DNA of 38,642 nucleotides, taken from Rhodothermia bacterium (GTDB lineage Bacteria > Bacteroidota > Rhodothermia > Rhodothermales > JAAAOL01). The notes below the pieces were generated by a model. The model searched no databases and was not told where the DNA came from. It worked only from the letters and a program-made list of their open reading frames with translations. Where the stretch lies: assembly GCA_030428385.1 (NCBI GenBank), contig JAUIDY010000057.1, forward strand, positions 1 to 38,642, read 5' to 3'. The translations under genes and the position numbers were made by a program. Each line of letters opens with the position of its first letter. The stretch's first letter is position 1. Positions 1 to 8,086 of the stretch are shown here, piece by piece.

Positions 1-1884
1 ACGCAGTTGCAGGACCATCGGGCGGATAGAATGGTGCAGCGACTCGAAATGGAAGTCCTCCACGATGCCGACGATGGTGCCATAGTCATGGTCGTCTGCC
101 GAACTGCCAACTTCCATAAACGACGTGCCCGGTGCGGTCGTCACGTCGAGGCCCATCGCGGTGGCGGCGGCTTCGTTGAGGAGGAACGCCTCTTCCTCAT
201 CCGTGCCAAAGTCGCGGGAGAAGTCGCGCCCCGATGCCATCTCGATGCCGAGCGTCGAAACAAAATCATAACTCACGCGGGTGACTTCGAGGGCGTACAC
301 CTGATCGCTGGATGCGTTGGTGGGGCGGAAGGCCGAGGTGTTGTTGAAGCGACCGGGGGTAGCGCTGGTCCCGGCCACTTGGTCCACGCCGGGCAGCGCC
401 AGCAACTCCTGCCGGAAGGCATCAAACCGCTGCTGCGCCTCGCGCGTCTCGATGGGCAGCACCAGCACCTGATCGCCGGAGAAGCCGAGGCGCTTCTGCT
501 GCATGAAGTCGAGCTGCTGATACACCACACCGGTGCCCACGAGCAGAGCGATGGAGATGGCAAACTGGGTGACGACGAGCGCGTTGCGCAGCCACGGACG
601 CCGCGCGCCGTTGCTGAATGCGCCTTTGAGCACGGCCACCGGCTGAAACGCCGACAGCACCAGTGAGGGATACAGTCCGGCTAGCAAGCCTGCCGCTAAC
701 GCCACGCCGGTCATACTAAGCAAAAAGCCTGCGTTTTCGGCACTAAACAACACGATGTCGCGCCCCGCGATGCTGCTAAACGGTCCGGTCAACGCCCACG
801 CCAGCCCTATTGCCAGCACAAACGCGACACCCGCCATCAGCACCGCCTCGCTGAGGAACTGGGTGATCAGTTGCCGCCGCAGCGAGCCGAGCACCTTGCG
901 TACGCCCACTTCGCGTGCCCGTCCCGCGGACCGGGCGGTGGCCAGGTTCATAAAGTTGATGCATGCGATCAGGAGGATAAAGAGCGCGACAGCGGTGAGG
1001 GTGTAGATGTAGGCGATGTCGCTGGTGTTGCCAATCTGGTCCGACGCGGTTGAGTGAAGGTAGATGTTGGGCAGGGCCTCCAGGGCGAAGTCGAAGCGCA
1101 AGCCTGCCGCCAGCGCATCGTCAAACGATTGCCCCATCGCCTGCTCAACTTGGGGAGCGACGTACTTGCGGACGAGTGCAGGTAGCTTGGCTTCGAGAGC
1201 CACGGGGTCGGCATCGTCATCCAGCAGCAGATAGGTCTGGATGGAGTTTTGAATCCACAGCGTGCTGCGGCTGCGGTCGAGCGTGACGAACGAGGCGAGG
1301 AAGTTAAACCCCAGCCTCGCGGTGGCAGGTGCGTCCTGCATCACCCCCGTCACGCGGTACTCCGCGTTGGTGTCAAACACCAGCACCTTCCCCATCGGGT
1401 CGGCGTCGCCGAAGTATTTGCGGGCGGTGGATTCGGAAATGACGACAGTGTTGGGCTCGGCGAGGGCGGTAGCGGCATCGCCCTGGAGAAGCGGAAACGT
1501 GAAGACCTCAAACACCGACGGGTCGGTCCACACCCACCGGTCCTCATAAAACATCTGGTCGTCGTGCTGAACGAGCAGGCTGTTGGCCTCGCGGAAGCGG
1601 ACGGCGTTGAGGACTTCAGGAAACTCCTCGATAAACGTCGGGCCAAGCGGAACGGAGGTGTTGGCGGTGTAGATGTCGGTGCCGCCCATCGCCGCGACGA
1701 GGTTAACGCGGTAGAGTTGTTCGGCGTGCACGTGGTGCTGGTCCACGCGCAACTCCTCGCGGACGTACAGGAAGAGCAAAATACACGCGGTCAGCCCGAC
1801 GGTGAGGCCGAGTACATTTATGGCTGCATAGCCGCGTTGCTTATTAAACGAACGAAACGCGGTGCGCAGGTAATTTTTCCACAT
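1..1884 (-). CDS. FtsX/MacB-type ABC transporter permease, 3' end cut by window edge
   Basis: Reading the minus strand from the ATG at 1884 gives 628 codons with no stop to the window edge. The N-terminus (MWKNYLRTAFRSFNKQRGYA) is the usual start of a MacB_PCD/FtsX permease: a basic cytoplasmic stretch, a first membrane helix (AAINVLGLTVGLTACILLFL), then a long extracytoplasmic domain. The first FtsX core follows (ILLIACINFMNLATARSAGR, then REVGVRKVLG), further helices, and a second extracytoplasmic region at the edge (VGIVEDFHFESLHHSIRP). No ATPase domain is present, so it must pair with a separate ABC ATPase, probably for lipid, peptide or lipoprotein traffic; the substrate is unknown. Unlike the three permeases at the other end of the window it lacks the N-terminal prefix domain. 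It is divergent from the DinB-family gene. Expected remaining length is roughly 150-200 residues. Confidence 0.93.
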   Translation of the reverse strand, partial: MWKNYLRTAFRSFNKQRGYAAINVLGLTVGLTACILLFLYVREELRVDQHHVHAEQLYRVNLVAAMGGTDIYTANTSVPLGPTFIEEFPEVLNAVRFREANSLLVQHDDQMFYEDRWVWTDPSVFEVFTFPLLQGDAATALAEPNTVVISESTARKYFGDADPMGKVLVFDTNAEYRVTGVMQDAPATARLGFNFLASFVTLDRSRSTLWIQNSIQTYLLLDDDADPVALEAKLPALVRKYVAPQVEQAMGQSFDDALAAGLRFDFALEALPNIYLHSTASDQIGNTSDIAYIYTLTAVALFILLIACINFMNLATARSAGRAREVGVRKVLGSLRRQLITQFLSEAVLMAGVAFVLAIGLAWALTGPFSSIAGRDIVLFSAENAGFLLSMTGVALAAGLLAGLYPSLVLSAFQPVAVLKGAFSNGARRPWLRNALVVTQFAISIALLVGTGVVYQQLDFMQQKRLGFSGDQVLVLPIETREAQQRFDAFRQELLALPGVDQVAGTSATPGRFNNTSAFRPTNASSDQVYALEVTRVSYDFVSTLGIEMASGRDFSRDFGTDEEEAFLLNEAAATAMGLDVTTAPGTSFMEVGSSADDHDYGTIVGIVEDFHFESLHHSIRPMVLQLR

Positions 1885-1952
1885 GGGTGATCAGAGTTCG
1901 TAGTGCAGAAGGGCGAGCACACACGCAGCGGGTGTTGGGGCAAGACGGATGG

Positions 1953-1984
1953 ACGGAGGTGATTGTTACAGCAACCACCTCCGT
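1953..1984. promoter_or_regulatory. Hairpin between divergent permease and dinB-like genes
   Basis: Arms ACGGAGGTG (1953-1961) and CACCTCCGT (1976-1984) are perfect complements. Inside them GTT (1965-1967) and AAC (1973-1975) can extend the stem after a 3-nt bulge, leaving a 5-nt loop. Both flanking genes point away, so this is not a terminator for either. It could be an operator or part of the 5' leader of the downstream gene. The right arm contains CCTCC, complementary to the GGAGG ribosome site at 2031-2035. Confidence 0.5.
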
Positions 1985-2030
1985 GAACCCGCACGGCGTT
2001 AGAACGTGTGAAACATTTCCCCTCATCAAT

Positions 2031-2035
2031 GGAGG
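2031..2035 (+). promoter_or_regulatory. Ribosome binding site deciding the dinB-like start
   Basis: GGAGG lies 5 nt before the ATG at 2041. This favours 2041 over the in-frame GTG at 2008, which has no such signal. Confidence 0.75.
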
Positions 2036-2040
2036 AAGCC

Positions 2041-2514
2041 ATGCCATCTGGACATGAAGACTTCACCACCCTGTTTGCCTACGACCACTGGGCCAACGCC
2101 CGCCTGATTGCCGCTGTAGAAGCCGTGAGTCATGCGGATGTGCAACGCCCGATGGTGCGGTTTCTGGCCCATCTGGCGCGGGCGCAAGAGATGTGGCTTG
2201 ACCGCGTTCAACATCGCCACTCGTCCACCGACCCGGTGTGGCCCGAAGACACGCTGGCCGAAGCCCGCGAACGGCTGCTCAATGTGCAGCAAGGATGGGC
2301 CATGTACGTGCAAGAGACGGCCGCGTATCTGTTTGACGAACCCGTAGCCTACCACAACTCAAAGGGCACCGCCTATTCATCTACGCCGCGACAGGTGATG
2401 ACGCATGTCATCAACCACAGTACCCACCACCGGGCGCAGATCATGCTGCTGCTGCGTCAGCACGGCCTCACCCCGCCGCCGCTCGACTACATCTACTACC
2501 TGCGCGATTTGTGA
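2041..2514 (+). CDS. DinB-family (DfsB/YfiT-like) four-helix metalloprotein
   Basis: 157 residues, typical of the DinB/DfsB superfamily of four-helix-bundle proteins. Members bind a divalent metal through three histidines and often act as thiol-dependent transferases (for example bacillithiol S-transferases). The start FTTLFAYDHWANARLI is the family signature. A histidine in the second helix (FLAHLARAQEMW) and the paired histidines of THVINHSTHHRAQ form the expected metal site. The C-terminus ends DYIYYLRDL, also common in the family. The ATG at 2041 is preceded by GGAGG. The presence of bshA about 15 kb away makes a bacillithiol-linked role plausible but unproven; the true substrate cannot be read from sequence. 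Confidence 0.88.
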   Translation: MPSGHEDFTTLFAYDHWANARLIAAVEAVSHADVQRPMVRFLAHLARAQEMWLDRVQHRHSSTDPVWPEDTLAEARERLLNVQQGWAMYVQETAAYLFDEPVAYHNSKGTAYSSTPRQVMTHVINHSTHHRAQIMLLLRQHGLTPPPLDYIYYLRDL

Positions 2515-2608
2515 GAAAAGAAAGATTAGGTCACGTCTGCTACGGGTTTTTGAAGACCGCCGTTTTTGCTATGTTAAAGCGACGCCCTCGTTAGCCCTCG
2601 ACGTTCCC

Positions 2609-5600
2609 GTGCCCCGTTTCTCTCTTCTTTTTCTGTATGTCGTGCTCATGCTGGCAGGCTGTGCCACATCGCGTCCATATGTAGCTCCGGAGCATGAGGC
2701 GTGGGCGCAACAAACAACGCCCGCCGAGGCCGAGCAAATCTACCAGGTCTTTCTGCTTGGCGATGCGGGTGATAACGCCGCGTCTCCAGCGCTGACGCTT
2801 TTGCGCACCAAGCTGGCGGAAGCCGATGCACAAAGTGCGGTGGTGTTTCTGGGCGACAACCTGTACCCCGCCGGACTGCCCGATTCCTCCGCCGCCGATT
2901 GGACCGAGGCCGAGCCGCGCCTGCGTGCCCAACTGGACGCGGTGCAGGACTTCGCCGGGCGCGTAGTGTTTATCCCTGGCAACCACGATTGGGACAATGG
3001 CGGCCGCGACGGGCTGGCGGCAGTGCGGCGGCAGGAAGCCTATGTGGAGGCGGTGCTAGGGCGTGGCAATACGTTTTTGCCGGACGACGGCTTTCCTGGA
3101 CCTGTGGAAGTGAACCTCGCCGACGACCTGACGCTCGTGGTGCTGGACACGCAGTGGTGGCTGCATCGGTTCGACAAAGCCTTCGGCGATGCCGACGATT
3201 ATGACCTGAACGAAGCGGGAGATTTTCTGCTCGAACTGGAAGATATGATCCTCAAGCATCGCAACGAAAACCTGCTGGTAGTGGGGCATCATCCGCTGGT
3301 TTCCAATGACCCACACGGCGGTCGCTTTTCTGCCCGTGACCACTTCACGCCCTTTCCCATTGTCGGAACGCTGCATGCGTTGTACCGGCGTTTCATCGGG
3401 CGGCGGCAGGATCTGGCCCATGCGCGCTATGCCTCGCTGCGCCGCGAACTGATGGAGCGGTTTGGCGTCCACGATGATCTGATCTATGCCGCAGGCCATG
3501 CCCATAGCTTGCAGTATTTCCATGTGGGCGAAACCCGCACGTTTCAGCATCACCTCGTTAGCGGAGCCGGGTCGCGTCCCGAGCCCGTCGCCCCACGCCA
3601 TGGAGCGATTTTCACCGCAGGCAACCACCCCGGTTTCCTCACGCTTCGGTATTACGCCGACGATTCAGTGTGGATGGAAGCCTGGGCCGCCGATGAAGCC
3701 GGAGAAGGCACGCTGTTTTTTCGCCACCAACTCAAAGCGCCCACGCCTGCGCCCACCACCCCTCCCGAGCTAACGGTACAAGAACTGCCCGACTACCGCG
3801 ACAGCACGGTTGTGGTCGCTGCCAACCCGACGTATGCCAAGGCGGGGCCGTTAAAAAAAGGCTTGCTGGGTGCCCATCACCGCAAAGCCTGGGGGACGCC
3901 GGTGACGTTTCCGGTGCTGGACCTGACACGCGAAAAAGGCGGGCTCACACCGGTGAAGATGGGCGGACGGGGGCAGTCGGAGAGTCTGCGGATGCGCGGC
4001 GCTGATGGGCATGAATATGTGGCGCGCTCCATCGACAAGGTGGCGGGGCGTGTGTGGCCGAAAGAACTCCAGGCGACGTTTGCGCAGCGGCTGGTGCAGG
4101 ATCAGTTCTCGATGCTGCACCCGTTTGCGGCGTTTATTGTGCCTCCACTCGCCGACGCCGTGGGCGTGTATCACGCCAACCCGCGCTATTTCATCATGCC
4201 CGATGACCCGCGCCTGGGGCCGTACCGCGAGCGGATGGCGGGGCGCGTGGTGCTTTTCGAAGAACGCCCCGACGACGACATGTCGCACCTCGCCAGCGTG
4301 GGCGGATCCGAGGACGTGATCGGCTACACCGCCCTGTTTCGCGAAATCACCAACGACAACGACCACCGCGTCGATGCCCACGCCTGGGCACGGGCGCGGC
4401 TGTTCGACCTGCTGCTGGCCGACTGGGACCGTCACGTCGATCAGTGGCGCTGGGCCAGCTTCGAGCCCTATGAACTCGACTCCACCCTGACCGGCGACGC
4501 CCGCACCGCAGGCAAAATCTACCGCCCCATCCCCCGCGACCGCGACGTCGCATTTATGCGCTTCGACGGGCTGCTGCCGACCATTGCCACATACACCATC
4601 TACAAAAACTACCAGGACTTTCAGCACCACTATGGCAACCTGAAAGGCTTAATCAACAACGGCGTGGATCAGGACTTTCGCTTTGCGGCAGGCTTAACCC
4701 AAGAAGACTGGCTGGCCGAGGCGCAGCATATTCAGGCTGCCCTCACCGATGCCGTCATTGAAGACGCCGTGCGGGGCTGGCCCGATCCTATTTTTGCGCT
4801 CAACGGCGAAGAAGTCATCGACAAGCTGAAGACGCGCCGCGACACATTGGGCGAGATAGCCGCGCAGTATTACCACCTGCTGGCGCGGATTGTGGAGGTC
4901 GTGGGGAGCAACAAACACGAGCGGTTTGAAGTCACGCGCTTTGCCGACGGGCAAACCGAGGTGGTGGTCCAGAAAACGAACAAAGAAGGCGAGGTTCGGA
5001 GCGAACTGTTCCGCCGGATCTTTAACCCTGACGAAACCAAAGAAATCCGCCTGTTTGGATTGGATGGGAACGATCAGTTTGTGATACATGGCGAGGCGCA
5101 GGCGGGCACGCTGGTGCGCGCCATCGGTGGCCCTGGCGAAGACCGCTTCGAGGATACGTCGACGGTGCATGGCAGCCGCAAGCTCACCCGTTTTTATGAC
5201 ACCACGGCCGACAACACGTGGGTGACCGGCTCCGAAACCCGCGTGCACCAATCCGACGACCCTGCCATTAATGCCTACAACCTCGGGACGCATCACTTTC
5301 ATGAAGCCAACCCCGTCGCTTTTTTCGGTTTTAACAAAGATGACGGCGTGTTGCTGGGCGGCGGGGCGGTGTGGACGCGGCATGGCTTTCGGAAAGATCC
5401 GTTTGCGTACCAGCACCGCGTGATGGCCAACGCGTCCTTGAGCACTGACGCGTTCAACGCCCGCTACGTGGGCCATTACACCGACGTGCTGGGCACCTGG
5501 GACATGGGGCTGGATGCCAGCGTGTTTTCGCCCAACTCCATCCGCAACTTCTACGGCCTTGGCAACGAGACGGCCAACACCGCCGAAGACGCCCAGTTTT

Positions 5601-6337
5601 ATCAGGCGCGGTTCTCCCGCGTAGTCATCGCGCCGTCGTTTATCCAGTCGCTCGACGAAGGCATCGAGGTGTTTCTCAGCCCGTCGTTTGAGTACACCAA
5701 CGTGCGGTTGGACGAAGATCGATTTGTCGCGCAGCCGCAGGCCGGGATTTCCGCAACGACGTTTGAGGATCAGTGGTTTGGCGGTGCGGAAATCGGGGTT
5801 ACGCTGCATACGACCGACGACGCCGCGAACCCGCAGCAGGGCTTCCGGTGGACCACCTCGGCGGACCTGAACGTGGGCCTGCGCAACAGTTCGGAGACGT
5901 ACACCACGCTGGCGTCGGCGCTGGCGCTGTATGTGTCGCCGAGCCTCTCGCCGCAGGTGACGGTGGCGGTGCAGGTAGGCGGAGCGCATACGGAGGGCGA
6001 CTTCCCGTTCTATAGCGCCAACACGCTCGGGGGCAGCGCCAACCTGCGCGGCTACCGCAACACCCGCTTCGCGGGGCGCTCTACGTTCTACCAGAACGCC
6101 GACCTGCGCATCCAGGCGTTTCGTTTTGCCAACTATTTCGGTTACGGCACCGTGGGCGTGCTTGGTTTCTTCGACAACGGGCGCGTCTGGACCGACGGCG
6201 AAGATTCGGATGTGTGGCACCAGGGCTACGGCGGCGGTGTGTGGCTCGCCCTGCTCAACCAGTTTGTCCTCACCGGCACCTACGGCCTCTCCGACGAAAA
6301 CAAAGGCGTCACCGTGCGGTTTGGCTTTCAGTTCTGA
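2609..6337 (+). CDS. Lipoprotein fusion: metallophosphoesterase, kinase-like segment, Omp85-type barrel
   Basis: A 1242-residue protein. I chose the GTG at 2609 because it alone gives a complete lipoprotein signal (MPRFSLLFLYVVLMLAGC); the open frame continues upstream to 2405 but that part is shadow coding over dinB. Residues about 45-330 are a calcineurin-like phosphoesterase: GDAGD (D52), GDNLYP, GNHD (N125-D127), GHH (H227-H228) and AGHAH (H297, H299). Residues about 450-650 recall an atypical kinase: a glycine-rich turn (GGRGQSESLRM, from 452), YVARSIDK (K477), DWDRH (605-609) and PRDRDVAF (D644, D646). Two RTX-like acidic turns follow (LDGND near 819, GGPGED near 840). From about 910 there is a surface-antigen/Omp85 beta barrel with LRGYR at 1146-1150 and terminal phenylalanine. 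The phosphoesterase and barrel calls are firm; the kinase-like reading is inference. Probably sits in the outer membrane. Confidence 0.9.
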   Translation: MPRFSLLFLYVVLMLAGCATSRPYVAPEHEAWAQQTTPAEAEQIYQVFLLGDAGDNAASPALTLLRTKLAEADAQSAVVFLGDNLYPAGLPDSSAADWTEAEPRLRAQLDAVQDFAGRVVFIPGNHDWDNGGRDGLAAVRRQEAYVEAVLGRGNTFLPDDGFPGPVEVNLADDLTLVVLDTQWWLHRFDKAFGDADDYDLNEAGDFLLELEDMILKHRNENLLVVGHHPLVSNDPHGGRFSARDHFTPFPIVGTLHALYRRFIGRRQDLAHARYASLRRELMERFGVHDDLIYAAGHAHSLQYFHVGETRTFQHHLVSGAGSRPEPVAPRHGAIFTAGNHPGFLTLRYYADDSVWMEAWAADEAGEGTLFFRHQLKAPTPAPTTPPELTVQELPDYRDSTVVVAANPTYAKAGPLKKGLLGAHHRKAWGTPVTFPVLDLTREKGGLTPVKMGGRGQSESLRMRGADGHEYVARSIDKVAGRVWPKELQATFAQRLVQDQFSMLHPFAAFIVPPLADAVGVYHANPRYFIMPDDPRLGPYRERMAGRVVLFEERPDDDMSHLASVGGSEDVIGYTALFREITNDNDHRVDAHAWARARLFDLLLADWDRHVDQWRWASFEPYELDSTLTGDARTAGKIYRPIPRDRDVAFMRFDGLLPTIATYTIYKNYQDFQHHYGNLKGLINNGVDQDFRFAAGLTQEDWLAEAQHIQAALTDAVIEDAVRGWPDPIFALNGEEVIDKLKTRRDTLGEIAAQYYHLLARIVEVVGSNKHERFEVTRFADGQTEVVVQKTNKEGEVRSELFRRIFNPDETKEIRLFGLDGNDQFVIHGEAQAGTLVRAIGGPGEDRFEDTSTVHGSRKLTRFYDTTADNTWVTGSETRVHQSDDPAINAYNLGTHHFHEANPVAFFGFNKDDGVLLGGGAVWTRHGFRKDPFAYQHRVMANASLSTDAFNARYVGHYTDVLGTWDMGLDASVFSPNSIRNFYGLGNETANTAEDAQFYQARFSRVVIAPSFIQSLDEGIEVFLSPSFEYTNVRLDEDRFVAQPQAGISATTFEDQWFGGAEIGVTLHTTDDAANPQQGFRWTTSADLNVGLRNSSETYTTLASALALYVSPSLSPQVTVAVQVGGAHTEGDFPFYSANTLGGSANLRGYRNTRFAGRSTFYQNADLRIQAFRFANYFGYGTVGVLGFFDNGRVWTDGEDSDVWHQGYGGGVWLALLNQFVLTGTYGLSDENKGVTVRFGFQF

Positions 6338-6400
6338 GCGACTGCTTTTGTTTGTCCACAAAGGCAAGCAATCAGATAAAAGAAGAAGTTTCGGCCTTAG

Positions 6401-6512
6401 CAAAATCGGCGTCTCGGACGCGGAGCGAAGGGAGCGACAAGCGCAACTTCCTGTTTGAGCGGAGCGAGTTTGAAGTTGTGCCGCTCCCGCAGCATAGCGT
6501 CAGCCGATTTTG
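6401..6512. repeat. Nested-stem intergenic element before fmt
   Basis: CAAAATCGGC (6401-6410) pairs perfectly with GCCGATTTTG (6503-6512). Inside, GGGAGCG (6430-6436) pairs with CGCTCCC (6482-6488), and GCGCAACTTC (6441-6450) pairs with GAAGTTGTGC (6472-6481) with one G-T wobble. GGAGCGA occurs three times (6422, 6431, 6461). No protein is plausible here. Similar elements are, to my recollection, dispersed between genes in this bacterial group, but only one copy is in this window. Confidence 0.6.
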
Positions 6513-6519
6513 GTACCGC

Positions 6520-6557
6520 CTTGATCTTTTGGTCCTTTTGGATCAAGTCAAAAGGAC
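6520..6557. promoter_or_regulatory. Two mutually exclusive hairpins in fmt leader
   Basis: CTTGATC (6520-6526) can pair with GATCAAG (6541-6547), or GTCCTTTTG (6532-6540) can pair with CAAAAGGAC (6549-6557). The second stem's loop contains most of the first stem's right arm, so the two cannot form together. No T-run follows, so it is not a classical plus-strand terminator. It ends 21 nt before the fmt ATG. Confidence 0.5.
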
Positions 6558-6578
6558 AATAAAAACCATTCTAAAACC

Positions 6579-7499
6579 ATGCGCATTGTTTTTATGGGCA
6601 CGCCGGACTTCGCCGTGCCTTCGCTCGAACGCCTCGCCGAAAATGGCTACACACCCGTCGCTATAGTGACCGGCCCCGACAAACCCCGTGGACGCGGGCA
6701 GCAGCTTTCGCCGACCCCGGTGAAAAAAGCTGCCCAGCGCCTCGGCATCGAAACCATTTTGCAGCCTGCATCTGTCAAAGACCCCGCATTTGCAGAGGAC
6801 CTGCGCCAGATTCCGCACGACGTGCAGGTGGTGGTGGCCTTCCGTATCCTGCCGCCTGACGTCTACGAGCAGGCCACAAAAGGCGCGTTTAACCTGCACG
6901 GATCGCTCCTGCCGCGCTACCGGGGAGCGGCCCCCATCAACCGCGCCGTCATGGCAGGCGACACTGAGACGGGCGTGACGACGTTTTTTCTGAAGCGCAA
7001 GGTGGACACGGGCGACATGATTTTGCAGAAGCGTATGCCCATCGGCCCGGATGAGACGGCGGGCGAGGTGCACGACCGCATGATGGTACTGGGCGCCGAT
7101 GCCGTGCTCGAAACGGTGCTGCAGATCGACACCGGCACAGTGGAGCTTCGGTCGCAAGACGACACGCTGGCAACGCCCGCGCCCAAAATCTTCCGCGAAG
7201 ACGCCGCGATTCCGTGGGGCCGCGACGCTGAGGCGGTCCACAACCACATCCGGGGCCTCTCGCCCTATCCTGGTGCCTGGACCCACCACGGCGAGACGAT
7301 GCTCAAGATCTACCGCACCCGCCTGGCCGAAGGCAGCGGCGAGCCGGGGACGGTGCTCCACACGGACGGTCGCCTCGTCGTGGCCTGTGGCACCGGGGCC
7401 ATCGAAGTCCTCGAACTCCAGCAGCAAGGCCGCCGCACCCTCTCGGCGACAGACTTCCTTAATGGCTACGACTTTGGGACGGAGCGGGTGTTAAGCTGA
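6579..7499 (+). CDS. fmt: Methionyl-tRNA formyltransferase
   Basis: 306 residues, close to the family norm of about 310. It formylates the amino group of methionyl-initiator tRNA using 10-formyltetrahydrofolate. The start MRIVFMGTPDFAVPSLERL is diagnostic, as is the loop SLLPRYRGAAPINRA at 110-123. The catalytic trio is visible as N105, H107 and D143 (FNLHG; KVDTGDMI), matching N106/H108/D144 of the E. coli enzyme. The C-terminal OB-like domain (from about 205) carries GLSPYPGAWT. It stands alone here; def is not adjacent. It runs convergent with coaD, with 34 nt between stops. Its leader holds the unusual structured element. Confidence 0.98.
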   Translation: MRIVFMGTPDFAVPSLERLAENGYTPVAIVTGPDKPRGRGQQLSPTPVKKAAQRLGIETILQPASVKDPAFAEDLRQIPHDVQVVVAFRILPPDVYEQATKGAFNLHGSLLPRYRGAAPINRAVMAGDTETGVTTFFLKRKVDTGDMILQKRMPIGPDETAGEVHDRMMVLGADAVLETVLQIDTGTVELRSQDDTLATPAPKIFREDAAIPWGRDAEAVHNHIRGLSPYPGAWTHHGETMLKIYRTRLAEGSGEPGTVLHTDGRLVVACGTGAIEVLELQQQGRRTLSATDFLNGYDFGTERVLS

Positions 7500-7533
7500 A
7501 CACCTTGCTTTCTGCTGAAGAGGCTTGCCCAGT

Positions 7534-8010
7534 TCAAGACGCCTTCGCCCGCAGGGCTTCCACCACCAGCGGCGGGACGAACGGCGTGAGGTCGCCGCCC
7601 CAGCGGTGGACGTCGCGCACGATGGACGCGCTGATCATGGCGTGGGCCTCAGAGGTCATAAAAAAGACGGTTTCCACCTCCGGGTACATCTTGCGGTTGG
7701 CAAACGCCATGCGGAACTCGTAGTCGAAGTCGCTCACCTGCCGCAGTCCCCGCACCAGCGCGGTGGCTTGCCGCTCACGGGCGCGGTCTACCAGCAACCC
7801 CTCAAACGCCGCCACGGTCACGTTGTCCAGGTGGGCGACACACTGCTCAATCAGGGTGCAGCGCTCGTCGATGGTGAACAGCGTGTGTTTGCTCGAATTA
7901 ATCGCCACGGTGACTTCCACCTGCTCAAACAGCGGACAGGCCCGCTCCAGCACGTCGAGGTGGCCGTAGGTGAAGGGATCGAAGGTGCCGGGATAAAGCG
8001 CAAGCGCCAT
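7534..8010 (-). CDS. coaD: Phosphopantetheine adenylyltransferase
   Basis: 158 residues from the ATG at 8010; the open frame continues upstream to 8211 but the family always begins at this MALALYPGTFDP motif. CoaD transfers AMP from ATP to 4'-phosphopantetheine in coenzyme A synthesis. The nucleotidyltransferase signature YPGTFDPFTYGH (H17), the mid motif ALVRGLRQVSDFDYE and the C-terminal SASIVRDVHRWGGD (equivalent to ISSTxVR) are all present. Last gene of a minus-strand operon after rsmD, an order seen in many bacteria; 76 nt separate the two. Confidence 0.97.
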   Translation of the reverse strand: MALALYPGTFDPFTYGHLDVLERACPLFEQVEVTVAINSSKHTLFTIDERCTLIEQCVAHLDNVTVAAFEGLLVDRARERQATALVRGLRQVSDFDYEFRMAFANRKMYPEVETVFFMTSEAHAMISASIVRDVHRWGGDLTPFVPPLVVEALRAKAS

Positions 8011-8086
8011 AGCGACGATTGGAAGTGGGATGGGGAAAGAGGAAAGCGGGGGCGCTTTTAATAGTACGGCGCAATCCGCTGAGGTG

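Noticed and set aside
2405-2608. N-terminal extension of the phosphoesterase fusion
   Set aside because: It overlaps the end of the dinB-like gene and reads as Ser/Thr/Cys-rich shadow; the lipoprotein signal begins at the GTG at 2609.
4694-6403. A 569-codon open frame on the minus strand
   Set aside because: It is antisense to the Omp85 part of the fusion protein, has a composition typical of shadow frames in GC-rich DNA (many Val, His, Gly, Arg), and shows no known motif.
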